Notes: generated by a model from the sequence alone, not told the origin. Numbered from the stretch's first letter, positions 35,461-45,041 are shown. The stretch: DNA of 64,000 nucleotides from Bacillus sp. FJAT-18017 (GCF_001278805.1 NZ_CP012602.1:1580001-1644000); one strand, 5' to 3'. Made by a program: numbers and translations.

Positions 35461-37047
35461 TTATTGTAGTGGACCGCCAAATTGTTCAATTGCAGGGTCA
35501 ACGCCTTGGAACTTTTTAAAGTTTTCACGGAACTGGCCTGCCAATTCTGTAGCTTTGCGCTTATAGTCTGCAGCATCCTGCCATGTTTTTTCCGGCTGGA
35601 GGACCGCATCGGGAACTCCCGGTACATGAAGCGGTACATAAAGGCCGAAAATCTCATCCCGGACAGTATCAATATTGTTAAGTTCGCCTCCGAGTGCAGC
35701 CTGAATCATGGCACGAGTATAGCTTAGCTTCATCCTGCTGCCAACTCCGTACTCTCCGCCGGTCCATCCAGTATTAACGAGAAAGACCTTTGAGTTATGC
35801 TCAAGGATTTTTTCTCCAAGCATTTCTGCGTAGCGGTTTGCTGGAAGCGGAAGGAAAGGAGCGCCAAAGCATGTTGAGAAGGTGGCTTGGGGCGATGAAA
35901 TGCCCCGTTCTGTTCCGGCCAGCTTAGACGTATATCCGCTTAGAAAATGGTACATGGCCTGTTCCTTTGTTAGTTTTGAAATTGGAGGGAGTACCCCAAA
36001 TGCATCCGCTGTAAGGAATACAATTGTATTTGGATGGCCAGCAACGCTTGGTGTAACGATATTACGAATTGCTTCTAGCGGATAGGCTGCTCTCGTGTTT
36101 TCTGTTAACGTGCCATCATCATAATTAGTTTCACGGGTGTACAGGTCGACCGCAACATTTTCAAGTACTGCCCCAAAACAGATGGCCTCAAAAATTTGAG
36201 GTTCTTTTTCTCTTGAAAGGTTGATGGTCTTGGCATAGCAGCCGCCTTCAATATTAAATACCCCATTGGATGACCAGCCATGCTCATCATCTCCAATCAG
36301 CCGGCGGTTAGCATCGGCTGAAAGCGTTGTCTTTCCAGTTCCCGATAATCCGAAAAATAAGGCGACATCTCCTTCCCTGCCGACGTTCGCGGAGCAATGC
36401 ATCGGCATGATTCCGGATTCAGGGAGGAGGTAATTCATAACTGAGAAAATAGATTTTTTCATTTCTCCTGCATATTCAGTTCCACCAATAAGGACGGTTC
36501 TTTTTTCAAAAGAAATAATGATGAATGTTTCCGAGTTTGTTCCATCAAGAACAGGGTCCGCCTTAAAGCCCGGAGCTGAAATGACTGTGAATTCCGGTTT
36601 ATATGAAGAAAAATCGGAATGGCCCGGACGGATGAACAATTGGCGGGCGAATAAATTATGCCAGGCAAATTCATTGATAACTTGTATAGGCAGCTGGTAT
36701 TTTTTATCGGCACCGGCATAACCGTTAAAAACAAAAAGTTCATTTTTTTGTTTTAAATACTCAATTACTTTATTATATAAGGTAGTAAAGTTTTTTTCGG
36801 AAATAGGGCGGTTAATCTTGCCCCAGTCAATCTTGCCTCTGACGGAAGGCTCGTCGACTATAAATTTATCTTCTGGAGAGCGTCCAGTGTATTTACCGGT
36901 CGAAACGGATACGGCACCTGTTGAAGTAAGGATGCCTTCCCCGCGGCTTAGAACTTTTTCGACGAGTTGGGGTACAGAAAGTTGGGTAAGTATGTTTTCC
37001 CCGTTTAAGAGATTGCACAGGTTCTCAGGAATTTGTACTCCGTTCAT
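35461..37047 (-). CDS. pckA: phosphoenolpyruvate carboxykinase (ATP)
   Basis: PckA decarboxylates and phosphorylates oxaloacetate to phosphoenolpyruvate with ATP, the entry step of gluconeogenesis. The 528 residues match the ATP-type family. They include the substrate loop [18 protein letters not shown] (about 50-67), kinase-1 P-loop [13 protein letters not shown] (about 233-245), IGDDEHGW (about 251-258) and an [13 protein letters not shown] segment. The ATG has aagggga at wide spacing. It is monocistronic. Catabolite control is known in B. subtilis, but I could not confirm a CcpN or cre site here. Confidence 0.97.
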   Translation of the reverse strand: MNGVQIPENLCNLLNGENILTQLSVPQLVEKVLSRGEGILTSTGAVSVSTGKYTGRSPEDKFIVDEPSVRGKIDWGKINRPISEKNFTTLYNKVIEYLKQKNELFVFNGYAGADKKYQLPIQVINEFAWHNLFARQLFIRPGHSDFSSYKPEFTVISAPGFKADPVLDGTNSETFIIISFEKRTVLIGGTEYAGEMKKSIFSVMNYLLPESGIMPMHCSANVGREGDVALFFGLSGTGKTTLSADANRRLIGDDEHGWSSNGVFNIEGGCYAKTINLSREKEPQIFEAICFGAVLENVAVDLYTRETNYDDGTLTENTRAAYPLEAIRNIVTPSVAGHPNTIVFLTADAFGVLPPISKLTKEQAMYHFLSGYTSKLAGTERGISSPQATFSTCFGAPFLPLPANRYAEMLGEKILEHNSKVFLVNTGWTGGEYGVGSRMKLSYTRAMIQAALGGELNNIDTVRDEIFGLYVPLHVPGVPDAVLQPEKTWQDAADYKRKATELAGQFRENFKKFQGVDPAIEQFGGPLQ

Positions 37048-37174
37048 GTTAATTTAATTTCCCCTTTTTGATATTTTAGTGAATCCTCATCCCGAAAACA
37101 GTATAACACATTAGCATAAATGGGGTATATTATTAAACGTTTGATTAATTTAAAAAAATGGAGGCGGTTACGGC

Positions 37175-37540
37175 TTGCTTGCGCTCTATGATGGAAACTG
37201 TGCTTTATGCAAAGCTTCGAAGGAAAAGTCAAATAAACTTGACTGGTTAGGGCGGATTCAGTGGATTTCGTTGCAGGAGTATGAAAAAAAAGGCCTGCAG
37301 CCTTCTTTTCGCGCGATAGACTTGAGGCGGGAGCTCCATCTTATAGAAGGTGTGAAGGTTTATAAAGGCTTTTTTGCCGCCAGAAAAATGCTCCTCCAAT
37401 TTCCGTTAACCATATTGCCAGCCCTCCTGCTCTATATTCCCTTCGCATCACTCATTGGTATTCCAATCTATAACTGGATTGCAAGGAACCGCTACAAATG
37501 GATGGGAACAACCTGTGAGGATGGAAGTTGCTCACTTTAA
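37175..37540 (+). CDS. DCC-family thiol-disulfide oxidoreductase-like protein (DUF393)
   Basis: The 121-residue protein begins with YDGNCALCKASK, the DCC motif with a CxxC pair (Cys about 9 and 12) that gives the family its name. It has one likely membrane segment (about 75-96) and ends TCEDGSCSL with another CxxxxC. The start is TTG at 37175 with ggagg 10 nt upstream; no upstream in-frame start is better. The redox function is inferred from the motif, and no partner is adjacent. Confidence 0.82.
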   Translation: MLALYDGNCALCKASKEKSNKLDWLGRIQWISLQEYEKKGLQPSFRAIDLRRELHLIEGVKVYKGFFAARKMLLQFPLTILPALLLYIPFASLIGIPIYNWIARNRYKWMGTTCEDGSCSL

Positions 37541-37603
37541 TCAAGTTTTATTCACCATGTTTGCCATTTTGCCAAAAACTAATTAAAAATTTGGTTAAAT
37601 CCA

Positions 37604-37631
37604 TTGACATGCCTTTTGAGTATGATAATAT
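37604..37631 (+). promoter_or_regulatory. sigma-A promoter of the metK S-box unit
   Basis: A perfect -35 ttgaca (37604-37609) is followed at 16 nt by taatat (37626-37631). The S-box RNA begins shortly after. Confidence 0.7.
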
Positions 37632-37648
37632 TTACCCTTGAACGGATA

Positions 37649-37822
37649 CTCTCTTATCCTGAGCCGGTGGAGGGACAGGCCCTACGAAGCCCGGCAACCT
37701 GCTGAATAGCGACAATTTTCAGAAAAGGTGCCAACCTGACGCAAGGCGATTGCCTTGAACGATAAGAGTGAAAGGCGCTAATCATTCAATTGAACCTTTC
37801 CTCTAACCAGGGAAGGTTTTTT
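37649..37822 (+). promoter_or_regulatory. SAM-I (S-box) riboswitch with terminator, metK leader
   Basis: The P1 helix is ctcttatc (37650-37657)/gataagag (37761-37768). Conserved S-box elements are ctgagccggtggagggac (37659 on), gccctacgaagcccggcaacc and the ggtgccaacctgac-gcaa segment. The terminator aaccttycct/agggaaggtt plus T6 lies at about 37792-37822. S-adenosylmethionine binding should terminate transcription before metK, giving end-product control of its synthesis. The metK start is 250 nt further on. Confidence 0.96.
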
Positions 37823-38071
37823 ATTTTGCTCCACCTCAATTTAGGCAGTGGTATACATATTTAGACATAAAAACCCTATGTTTACTTCATACTACTTAGG
37901 GAAATGAGTACCGTGACCGAGGTTTTTGGCTGGCCGGATCGTGACCTAAGCTGACCTCATTAAATTAATAAACTAGCCGCTAAATCTGGAGGCTTAGTTG
38001 CTCCAATAGGAGAGTGAAATTTGTTTTAATTTTTACTGTCCTATCAGTTAAAAAATATAGGAGGAATCCAG
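37823..38071 (+). other. long untranslated segment between S-box terminator and metK
   Basis: This 249-nt stretch has no gene and ends in the metK site ggaggaatcc. A short self-complementary element tggag...ctcca lies at about 37987-38004. No second promoter was identified by eye. Confidence 0.4.
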
Positions 38072-39271
38072 ATGCCATCAAAACGTCGTTTATTTACTTC
38101 TGAATCAGTCACAGAAGGTCATCCAGATAAAATCTGCGACCAAATTTCTGATTCGATTTTAGACGCAATCCTGGAAAAGGACGCAAATGCCCGTGTTGCA
38201 GCTGAAACGTCTGTTACAACCGGTCTAGTCCTCGTAGCAGGGGAAATTACTACTTCAACGTATGTTGATATTCCAAAAATTGTACGCGAAACAATTAGGG
38301 AAATTGGTTATACACGCGCCAAATATGGCTTTGACGCTGATACCTGTGCAGTATTAACTGCAATTGACGAGCAATCTGCCGATATCGCACAAGGTGTTGA
38401 CCAAGCATTAGAAGCCCGTGAAGGACAAATGAGTGATGAGGAAATTGAAGCGATTGGTGCGGGTGACCAAGGCCTTATGTTCGGCTTTGCCTGCAACGAG
38501 ACCGAAGAGCTAATGCCGCTTCCTATTTCACTTGCACATAAACTGTCACGCAGGCTGGCTGAAGTCCGTAAAAACGAAACACTTGCATACTTGCGCCCCG
38601 ATGGGAAAACTCAGGTAACGGTTGAATACGATGAAAAAGATAAGCCAGTTCGTATTGATACCATTGTTATCTCCACCCAGCACAGCCAAAAGGCAACATT
38701 AGAGCAAATCCAAAAAGATTTAAAAGAACATGTCATTAACCCTGTTGTTCCTTCTGATTTAATTGATGAAAACACTAAGTATTTCATCAATCCAACTGGC
38801 CGTTTTGTTATCGGTGGACCTCAAGGGGATGCCGGTCTCACAGGCCGTAAAATCATTGTTGATACGTACGGCGGTTATGCCCGCCACGGCGGGGGAGCAT
38901 TCTCCGGTAAAGATCCAACAAAAGTTGACCGTTCCGCTGCCTATGCTGCCCGGTATGTTGCTAAAAATATTGTAGCGGCAGGCCTTGCAGAAAAAGTTGA
39001 AGTCCAGCTTGCCTATGCTATCGGTGTAGCGCGCCCAGTATCAATTTCTATTGATACTTTCGGAACTGGTACAGTAAATGAAGACATCCTGATTGAACTA
39101 GTTGAATCAAACTTCGACCTGCGTCCTGCTGGTATTATCAATATGCTTGATTTGCGCAAGCCAATTTACAGGCAGACAGCTGCCTACGGGCACTTTGGCC
39201 GCAATGATGTTGACCTCCCTTGGGAGCGTACCGATAAGGCAGCGATTTTAAAGGAACAAGCATCTAAATAG
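38072..39271 (+). CDS. metK: S-adenosylmethionine synthetase MetK
   Basis: MetK makes S-adenosylmethionine from methionine and ATP. The 399 residues carry the signature segments [12 protein letters not shown] (about 16-27), [10 protein letters not shown] (about 128-137) and [16 protein letters not shown] (about 270-285). It sits under an S-box riboswitch that senses its product and is followed by a terminator, so it is monocistronic. LuxS at 28 kb recycles the by-product of SAM use. Confidence 0.98.
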   Translation: MPSKRRLFTSESVTEGHPDKICDQISDSILDAILEKDANARVAAETSVTTGLVLVAGEITTSTYVDIPKIVRETIREIGYTRAKYGFDADTCAVLTAIDEQSADIAQGVDQALEAREGQMSDEEIEAIGAGDQGLMFGFACNETEELMPLPISLAHKLSRRLAEVRKNETLAYLRPDGKTQVTVEYDEKDKPVRIDTIVISTQHSQKATLEQIQKDLKEHVINPVVPSDLIDENTKYFINPTGRFVIGGPQGDAGLTGRKIIVDTYGGYARHGGGAFSGKDPTKVDRSAAYAARYVAKNIVAAGLAEKVEVQLAYAIGVARPVSISIDTFGTGTVNEDILIELVESNFDLRPAGIINMLDLRKPIYRQTAAYGHFGRNDVDLPWERTDKAAILKEQASK

Positions 39272-39281
39272 GTTTAAATAT

Positions 39282-39320
39282 CGGGGGTTACATGATGATG
39301 ATGTAACTCCCGTTTTTCTT
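39282..39320 (+). terminator. terminator of metK
   Basis: The stem cgggggttacat/atgtaactcccg contains one G-T pair and is followed by tttttctttttc. Confidence 0.9.
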
Positions 39321-39426
39321 TTTCGTCAAATTGTCTGATGGTGTTTAAAGCAATTTTTCTGGGTAGTAGTATCCTAGCAGCGAGTAGCTTTAAGAAGCAG
39401 CCGTGGCTAATTTTTCCTGCAGCTAT

Positions 39427-39488
39427 CTATGCCATTTTTTACTGAAAAATGATAGTATAATATGGCATGCCGAAAATAAATGGCATAG
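39427..39488 (+). promoter_or_regulatory. inverted repeat around the asnB promoter
   Basis: Perfect 11-bp arms ctatgccattt (39427-39437) and aaatggcatag (39478-39488) flank a -10-like tataat (39456-39461) and a central palindrome ggcatgcc (39463-39470). The arrangement suggests an operator or a looped regulatory site. The -35 is weak, which would fit an activated or repressed promoter. No known binding protein is assigned. Confidence 0.5.
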
Positions 39489-39541
39489 CAAATCAACCAT
39501 GCGTAAATAAAATGCAATGATCGGAGTAGGTGAACTACATA

Positions 39542-41434
39542 ATGTGCGGTTTTATAGGTTGTGTCCATGAACAGCCACAAAGTTATTCAGGTGAAGACAA
39601 ACAGCTATTTAAAAACATGAATGATATCATCACACACAGGGGTCCTGATGATGATGGTTACTATTTTGATGAACATATCCAGTTTGGGTTTAGACGCCTA
39701 AGCATTATTGATATTGAATGCGGAGCTCAGCCGCTTACTTACGAAAATGAGCGATATTGGATTATTTTTAATGGAGAAGTTTACAACTATGTTGAGCTTC
39801 GTGATGAGCTGTTAAAAGAGGGATTAAATTTTGCTACACATTCTGATACAGAAGTCATCATTGCTTTATACAGCCATCTGAAGGAAAAAGCTGTTGAAAG
39901 ACTTCGTGGCATGTTTGCATTTGTAATTTGGGATAAGCAAGAAAAGGTATTGTTCGGAGCACGTGACCACTTTGGTATTAAGCCATTCTTTTATCATGAA
40001 GAAGGTGGAAGGACCTACTTTGCTTCTGAAAAGAAAAGTATTTTGCTTGCACTGGATAAAAAGGAAATGAACTACGATTCGCTTCAGCATTATCTGACCT
40101 ATCAGTTCGTCCCTGAACCAGAGACGATGACAGAAGGTATCCATAAGCTTGAACCAGGCCACTATTTTATTAAAAAAGCAGGCAAGCCAATGGAAATCAA
40201 ACGTTACTGGAAGGCTCATTTTTCACCGGTCGCAAAGCCGGAGGAAGAATTTACAAAGGAAATCCGTGATATCCTCTTCGATTCAGTCAAAATCCATATG
40301 CGTTCCGATGTTCCTGTAGGCTCATTCCTTTCAGGCGGGATTGACTCATCTATCATCGCTGCGATTGCCAAGGAGTTCCACCCTGCAATTAAGACGTTCT
40401 CGGTAGGATTTGAACGAAACGGCTTTAGTGAAATTGATGTCGCGAAGGAAACAGCGGAAAAGCTCGGTGTAGAGAATATCTCGTATGTGATTACGCCTGA
40501 AGAATATATCAATGAGATTCCTAAAATTATGTGGCATATGGATGACCCGCTGGCTGATCCGGCTTGCGTGCCGCTCTATTTTGTTGCCCGTGAAGCAAGG
40601 AAGCATGTTACTGTTGTCCTGTCAGGGGAAGGTGCGGACGAATTGTTCGGCGGCTACAATATTTACCGTGAACCAGGCGATTTGCAGGTTTTCAACAAAA
40701 TCCCGCGTGTCGGCAAAGTCCTTTTAAAAGGGATAGCAGGTATCATGCCTGAAGGAACAAAAGGTAAGAGCTTTATCGAGCGGGGAGTAACTCCAATGGA
40801 GGAACGCTACATTGGAAATGCCAAAATGTTCACCGAGGACGAAAAGCGCGAACTTTTAAATGTATACAAAAATGGCCTTGATTTTACTGACATTACAAAA
40901 CGGCTTTATGCGGAGAGTACCGGATACAACCCTGTTGACCGTATGCAGTATATTGATATTCACACCTGGATGCGCGGGGATATTCTTTTAAAAGCAGACA
41001 GAGTGACAATGGCACATTCCCTGGAGCTTCGTGTACCGTTTCTTGATAAAGAAGTATTCCGGGTTGCATCGCAAATTCCATCAGACTTAAAAACAGCTAA
41101 TGGAACGACGAAATACATTTTGCGGAAAGCAGCCGAAAGCTTTGTGCCAGCGCACGTTCTAGACAGGAAGAAGCTTGGTTTCCCTGTACCGATCCGCCAC
41201 TGGCTCAAGGATGAAATGAATACTTGGGCGAAGGATATCATCCGCGAAAGCAATACAGATCATTTATTCAATAAACAGTATGTATTGAAGCTGCTCGATG
41301 ACCATTGCCAGGGCAAAGCAGACAACAGCCGGAAAATCTGGACTGTTCTTATGTTTATGGTTTGGCATCAAGTCTTTGTTGAAGAGAAGTATTCGTTTGG
41401 TCAAGCAGGCCAGTTCCAAACCGCGAAAAATTAA
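39542..41434 (+). CDS. asnB: asparagine synthase (glutamine-hydrolysing) AsnB
   Basis: AsnB transfers ammonia from glutamine to aspartate. I start at ATG 39542 because this places the catalytic Cys as residue 2 (MCGFIG), which must become N-terminal; the frame is open 12 nt further. The 630 residues comprise an N-terminal class II glutaminase domain (to about 210, including HRGPDDDGYY and NGEVYNY) and a synthetase domain with PP-loop SGGIDSS (about 260-266). It lies between metK and ytoA as in B. subtilis. The end is closed by a hairpin shared with ytoA. Confidence 0.96.
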   Translation: MCGFIGCVHEQPQSYSGEDKQLFKNMNDIITHRGPDDDGYYFDEHIQFGFRRLSIIDIECGAQPLTYENERYWIIFNGEVYNYVELRDELLKEGLNFATHSDTEVIIALYSHLKEKAVERLRGMFAFVIWDKQEKVLFGARDHFGIKPFFYHEEGGRTYFASEKKSILLALDKKEMNYDSLQHYLTYQFVPEPETMTEGIHKLEPGHYFIKKAGKPMEIKRYWKAHFSPVAKPEEEFTKEIRDILFDSVKIHMRSDVPVGSFLSGGIDSSIIAAIAKEFHPAIKTFSVGFERNGFSEIDVAKETAEKLGVENISYVITPEEYINEIPKIMWHMDDPLADPACVPLYFVAREARKHVTVVLSGEGADELFGGYNIYREPGDLQVFNKIPRVGKVLLKGIAGIMPEGTKGKSFIERGVTPMEERYIGNAKMFTEDEKRELLNVYKNGLDFTDITKRLYAESTGYNPVDRMQYIDIHTWMRGDILLKADRVTMAHSLELRVPFLDKEVFRVASQIPSDLKTANGTTKYILRKAAESFVPAHVLDRKKLGFPVPIRHWLKDEMNTWAKDIIRESNTDHLFNKQYVLKLLDDHCQGKADNSRKIWTVLMFMVWHQVFVEEKYSFGQAGQFQTAKN

Positions 41435-41442
41435 AAACATAA

Positions 41443-41477
41443 AAGGAGGCGACCCGGCCGGGCCAGCCTCCTTCTCT
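41443..41477. terminator. bidirectional hairpin between asnB and ytoA
   Basis: The stem aaggaggc (41443-41450)/gcctcctt (41466-41473) has an inner cccggccggg palindrome. It has T-rich flanks on the ytoA side (minus strand) and weaker ones on the asnB side. Confidence 0.75.
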
Positions 41478-41484
41478 ATAATGA

Positions 41485-42009
41485 CTATTCCTGGTTTCCT
41501 TGAGAAACGGCTTTGTAATACTGGGCCTTTTCTGCGTATTCCTTTGTAATTCTTTGCATCTCCCTGATATCATCCTCATTCAGTTCCCTAATCACCTTTG
41601 CCGGCCGGCCGAGGGCCAGTGTGCCGGGAGGGATTTTTTTGCCAGGCGGCACAAGGCTTCCAGCACCTATAAATGCACCTTCGCCTATTTCAGCTTTATC
41701 CATGACAATTGAGCCCATTCCAACAAGGGAATTCTGGCGAAGAATACAGCTGTGTAAAATGCATTGATGCCCCACAGTCACCTCATCTTCAATGATAAGC
41801 GGGTTATTCGGGCTCTGATGAAGGACAGAGTTGTCCTGTATACTGACTTTTTTACCAATGATAGTTGGAGCGATGTCACCACGGATTACGGTGTTGTACC
41901 ATACACTTGATTCCGGGCCGATTTCAACATCACCACTTATGGTCACAAAATCTGCGATGAATGCCGTATTATGTATTTGTGGATACTTCCCTTTATATGG
42001 GTAAATCAT
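41485..42009 (-). CDS. ytoA: gamma-carbonic anhydrase-like hexapeptide protein YtoA
   Basis: The 174-residue protein has a left-handed beta-helix made of isoleucine-patch hexapeptides (about 14-125) and a C-terminal helix. It carries metal-site histidines in VLHQS (about 69), VGHQC (about 86) and LHSC (about 91), as in gamma-class carbonic anhydrases and the PaaY/YrdA group. It follows ggagtg. Enzymatic carbonic anhydrase activity of this subgroup is not certain. Confidence 0.88.
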   Translation of the reverse strand: MIYPYKGKYPQIHNTAFIADFVTISGDVEIGPESSVWYNTVIRGDIAPTIIGKKVSIQDNSVLHQSPNNPLIIEDEVTVGHQCILHSCILRQNSLVGMGSIVMDKAEIGEGAFIGAGSLVPPGKKIPPGTLALGRPAKVIRELNEDDIREMQRITKEYAEKAQYYKAVSQGNQE

Positions 42010-42145
42010 TTTGACACTCCTTTAATACAAGCTATACAAGATGAACCAATGAATCTTATCTTAATCGGAGCAGAAGGCGCGAAGGACTCGTTCGAAAATG
42101 CAAAAAACGCATTTCTCCTGTGGTGCTTTTCAGGGACGATTATTC

Positions 42146-42252
42146 AACGTCCTGTGGGAGCAGCGGGACAGGTGAGACCCCACAGGCGAAAAGCGCCGAG
42201 GAGGCTCACCGCCCGCCCCACGGAAAGCGAAGCGCCTGGAGCGGAAATTAAA
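42146..42252 (+). repeat. Bacillaceae-type GC-rich interspersed repeat (family R2)
   Basis: The segment aggtgagaccccacaggcg, then gccgaggaggctcaccgccc, then ggaaagcgaagcgcctgg is a GC-rich, strongly self-complementary element (ggtgagacc/ggctcacc). I recognise it as common in Bacillaceae intergenic regions. It differs in composition from its surroundings and is unrelated to family R1. It lies upstream of ytpA, between the divergent ytoA and ytpA. Confidence 0.8.
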
Positions 42253-42392
42253 AAGCTTAAACTAATTAGTTCTTCTTTTATACTATTATTGTAACGAAGC
42301 AGCAGGCAGATGCAAAGCATATTGGGTATTCCAAGCACTTAAGTGTGATATAGTACTTTAATGAACAGTTCGGTCTTTAGGAGGAATTTTGT

Positions 42393-43196
42393 ATGTGGAA
42401 ATGGGAAGCAGACGGTGAAGCAAAGGCAGTAATTGTCATGGTTCATGGGGCAATGGAGCACCACCGCCGCTATGGCTGGCTGATTGAAATGTGGAGAACA
42501 TCCGGTTTTCATGTAATTATGGGTGATCTTCCCGGACAGGGAATGACAACACGGTCAAGCCGCGGCCATATCGATTCCTTCGATGATTATTTGGTTGAAG
42601 TAAAGGATTGGATTCAAGCAGCATATACATATGGCCTGCCTGTGTTTTTGCTGGGGCATAGCATGGGTGGATTAATTTCGATACGGCTCTTGCAAGAAGA
42701 ACAACTTACTCTGGCAGGAGTCATTCTTTCCTCGCCTTGCCTGGGGCTCATTCACCAGCCTTCCAAGGTTATTAATGGCCTTTCTTATGGTTTGAATGTA
42801 GTTTTCCCATCCCTTCGCATGAATTCGGGACTCACTGTCCAGATGGCTACCCGGAACAAAGATGTCCAGGAAGCAGATTCAAATGATACTTTGTACGTTA
42901 CCAAGGTATCTGTCCGCTGGTACCGTGAACTGCAGGACGCTATGAAAACGGCCTTCGAAGAGCTTGATAAAACTCAGGATACGCCAACTCTTGTTATGCA
43001 GGCTGGGGATGACCTGATCGTAAATAAAAAGGCAGTCAGCACCTGGTTCAATCATGCTCCGCTGTCTGAAAAACGTTATAAAGAGTGGCCGGGTTTGTAC
43101 CATGAAATTTTCAACGAGCCAGAGCGTGAGCAAGTGTTTCAATACTCAATTGATTTTGTTCATAGCCAATTGCGCGCAATCGGTTATGTTCTTTAA
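42393..43196 (+). CDS. ytpA: alpha/beta hydrolase YtpA (lysophospholipase-like)
   Basis: The 267-residue serine hydrolase has HGAMEHHRRY (about 17-26), nucleophile elbow GHSMGG (Ser about 90), acid in AGDDLIVN (Asp about 206) and His in GLYHEIFNE (about 234). This is the monoacylglycerol lipase/lysophospholipase layout. B. subtilis YtpA is reported as a phospholipase that makes the lysophospholipid antibiotic bacilysocin; whether that holds here is inference. The ATG follows aggaggaat. A tandem repeat array lies between it and ytpB. Confidence 0.88.
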   Translation: MWKWEADGEAKAVIVMVHGAMEHHRRYGWLIEMWRTSGFHVIMGDLPGQGMTTRSSRGHIDSFDDYLVEVKDWIQAAYTYGLPVFLLGHSMGGLISIRLLQEEQLTLAGVILSSPCLGLIHQPSKVINGLSYGLNVVFPSLRMNSGLTVQMATRNKDVQEADSNDTLYVTKVSVRWYRELQDAMKTAFEELDKTQDTPTLVMQAGDDLIVNKKAVSTWFNHAPLSEKRYKEWPGLYHEIFNEPEREQVFQYSIDFVHSQLRAIGYVL

Positions 43197-43247
43197 AAGG
43201 TAGGATGGAGCTCCGTTTTTTTAAGGTCTCCTTCCTTTATTATTTTC

Positions 43248-43576
43248 GATGAAGGATGGCTGGCACGATTTAAATGACTGTTGCCGTCTTCATAGGCTTG
43301 ATGAAGGATGGTAAGCCTTGATTTTAAGGACTGTTTCCGTCTTCATAAGCTCGATGAAGGATGGTAAGCCTTGATTTTAAGGACTGTTCCCGTCTTCATA
43401 AGCTCGATGAAGGATGGTAAGGCCCTATTTAAAGGACTGTTCCCGTCTTCATAAGCTCGATGAAGGATGGTAAGCCCTTATTTAAAGGTCTGTTCCCCTC
43501 TTCATAAACCCAATAAAGGAAGGATAGCCATTGGTTTTTGGCTAATTTCCGTCTTTATTAGTAGATTAAAGGAAAC
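43248..43576 (+). repeat. tandem array A, 52-53 bp period, about 6 units
   Basis: Units begin at gatgaagg at 43248, 43300, 43353, 43406 and 43459, with diverged units at 43512 and 43564 (periods 52, 53, 53, 53, 53, 52). The middle units are nearly identical. At each junction cttcat-aagctcg-atgaag forms a hairpin, and cctt...aagg forms another inside the unit. The array lies between ytpA and ytpB, both on the plus strand. It has no coding frame: the period is not a multiple of three. Confidence 0.93.
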
Positions 43577-43634
43577 ACTAGAATCCAGCTTACTTTTTTA
43601 AAAAAATGTGCAAATACAAGTAGGTGATTTAGAA

Positions 43635-44705
43635 TTGATTATTCCAGCAAAACCAGTCAGCCTGATGGCTCTAAGTTATAGAAAGATATTCCCTGCTGTT
43701 AAGGAAGAATTGGGTTATTGGAAACAGCGGGCAGAAGCAATTCCGAATCATGAGCTCCGTAATCAGGCAATTGCAAGCATCAACACCAAAACGTTTCATT
43801 GCGAGGGCGGTTCCATCATTGCTTTAATAGCAAAAAACGAGTATAGAAAGGCAATTAAATTTATTGTGGCCTACCAAACCATCAGTGATTACCTGGATAA
43901 CCTTTGTGATCGCAGTACCTCACTTGACCCCGATGATTTTGCCGCCCTCCACGATGCTATGTTTGATGCCCTCTTGCCTGGGCCAAGCCTTGGTGATTAT
44001 TATAGCAAAAGGAAAGACAAGGATGATGGTGGTTATTTAGCCGATCTCGTTGGCACGTGTAAACAAGTCCTTCAATCTGTAAGCAGTTATCCTATTATCC
44101 AGGATCATCTTCTCGATCTTTGTGGCTATTACTGTGAACTTCAGGTCCACAAACACGTCCACCCCGATGAAAGGGAAGGACGGCTGAAGGAATGGTTTAG
44201 CCGCCATAAAAAAAGAATGCCTGAGATGGATTGGTATGAATTTTCTGCTTGTTCCGGCTCGACGCTGGGTGTTTTTTGCCTCGTTTCCTATGCGATAGGA
44301 AGTCCAATGGGGGAGGAGAATGCCAAGAAAGTAGTTAATGGTTATTTTCCCTATATCCAAGGGCTCCATATTCTATTGGATTATTTTATTGATCAAGATG
44401 AGGACAGGCTTGGCGGAGACTTGAATTTTTGTTTTTATTATCGAAATCAGGAAGTCCTGTTTAATCGATTGCTCCACTTTATGGAAGAAGCTGATCGCCA
44501 TACAGAAGGGCTTCCACATCAGCATTTCCATATGATGATCAATCGAGGGCTTTTGGGATTATATTTGTCAGACAGTAAGGTGCAAAGCCAAGAGAGTGTC
44601 AGGAAGCTTGCTAAAAAAATTATAAAAGCGGGCGGCCCAGTAAGTAAATTCTTTTATATGAACGGACTGGCATACAGGTTTTTTCAAAAGGCTCGTCTAA
44701 ACTAA
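43635..44705 (+). CDS. ytpB: tetraprenyl-beta-curcumene synthase YtpB (DUF2600)
   Basis: The 356-residue soluble terpene synthase of the YtpB family cyclises tetraprenyl diphosphate to tetraprenyl-beta-curcumene, a precursor of sesquarterpenes in Bacillus. Family blocks are TKTFHCEGGSI (about 52), VAYQTISDYLDNLCDRST (about 80-97, the Asp-rich metal site), ACSGSTLGVFCL and GLHILLDYFIDQDEDRLGGDLNFCFYY (about 240-266). I prefer TTG 43635 because taggtg lies 8 nt upstream; GTG 43608 is in frame but has no site. Confidence 0.88.
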   Translation: MIIPAKPVSLMALSYRKIFPAVKEELGYWKQRAEAIPNHELRNQAIASINTKTFHCEGGSIIALIAKNEYRKAIKFIVAYQTISDYLDNLCDRSTSLDPDDFAALHDAMFDALLPGPSLGDYYSKRKDKDDGGYLADLVGTCKQVLQSVSSYPIIQDHLLDLCGYYCELQVHKHVHPDEREGRLKEWFSRHKKRMPEMDWYEFSACSGSTLGVFCLVSYAIGSPMGEENAKKVVNGYFPYIQGLHILLDYFIDQDEDRLGGDLNFCFYYRNQEVLFNRLLHFMEEADRHTEGLPHQHFHMMINRGLLGLYLSDSKVQSQESVRKLAKKIIKAGGPVSKFFYMNGLAYRFFQKARLN

Positions 44706-44776
44706 AGTTGCTGTGCGGCCTGTAATACAGGAAACGTTCCATTTCAACCTCTGTATAAGACGAAATGAAAAATTGG

Positions 44777-44975
44777 ATTGGTAACATTTCTAGCTCTACG
44801 ACAGCCAAAATATAATCAACGCCTGATTGGTAACATTTGAAGCTTTTCGATGGGCTAAAATGTAACCAACAAGCCTGATTGGTAACATTTGAAGCTTTTC
44901 TATAGGCTAAAATGTAACCAATAAGCCGTATTGGAAACATTTCAAGCTCCGAAGCCAGTCGAAATGTAACCCATA
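44777..44975 (+). repeat. tandem array B, 49-52 bp period, 4 units
   Basis: Units start at attgg at 44777, 44826, 44878 and 44930 (periods 49, 52, 52). Each carries acattt, gaagct (less clear in unit 1), agg and aaatgt within 31 nt, so acattt and aaatgt can close a hairpin. Units 2 and 3 are nearly identical. It lies between the convergent ytpB and ytqB. The 106-codon minus-strand open frame across it is an artefact. Confidence 0.9.
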
Positions 44976-45041
44976 AGCTTGCTCTGGGCCGTTGCCAGGC
45001 AATTTTTCCAGTTCGGTGTCAAACCAAGTTAAATTAACACG

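Noticed and set aside
41971..42294. 107-codon plus-strand frame
   Set aside because: It begins inside the ytoA start region and runs through the R2 repeat without a ribosome site.
44620..44940. 106-codon minus-strand frame
   Set aside because: It overlaps ytpB and the tandem array B. The 52-bp period changes frame each unit, so no repeated peptide results, and there is no ribosome site.
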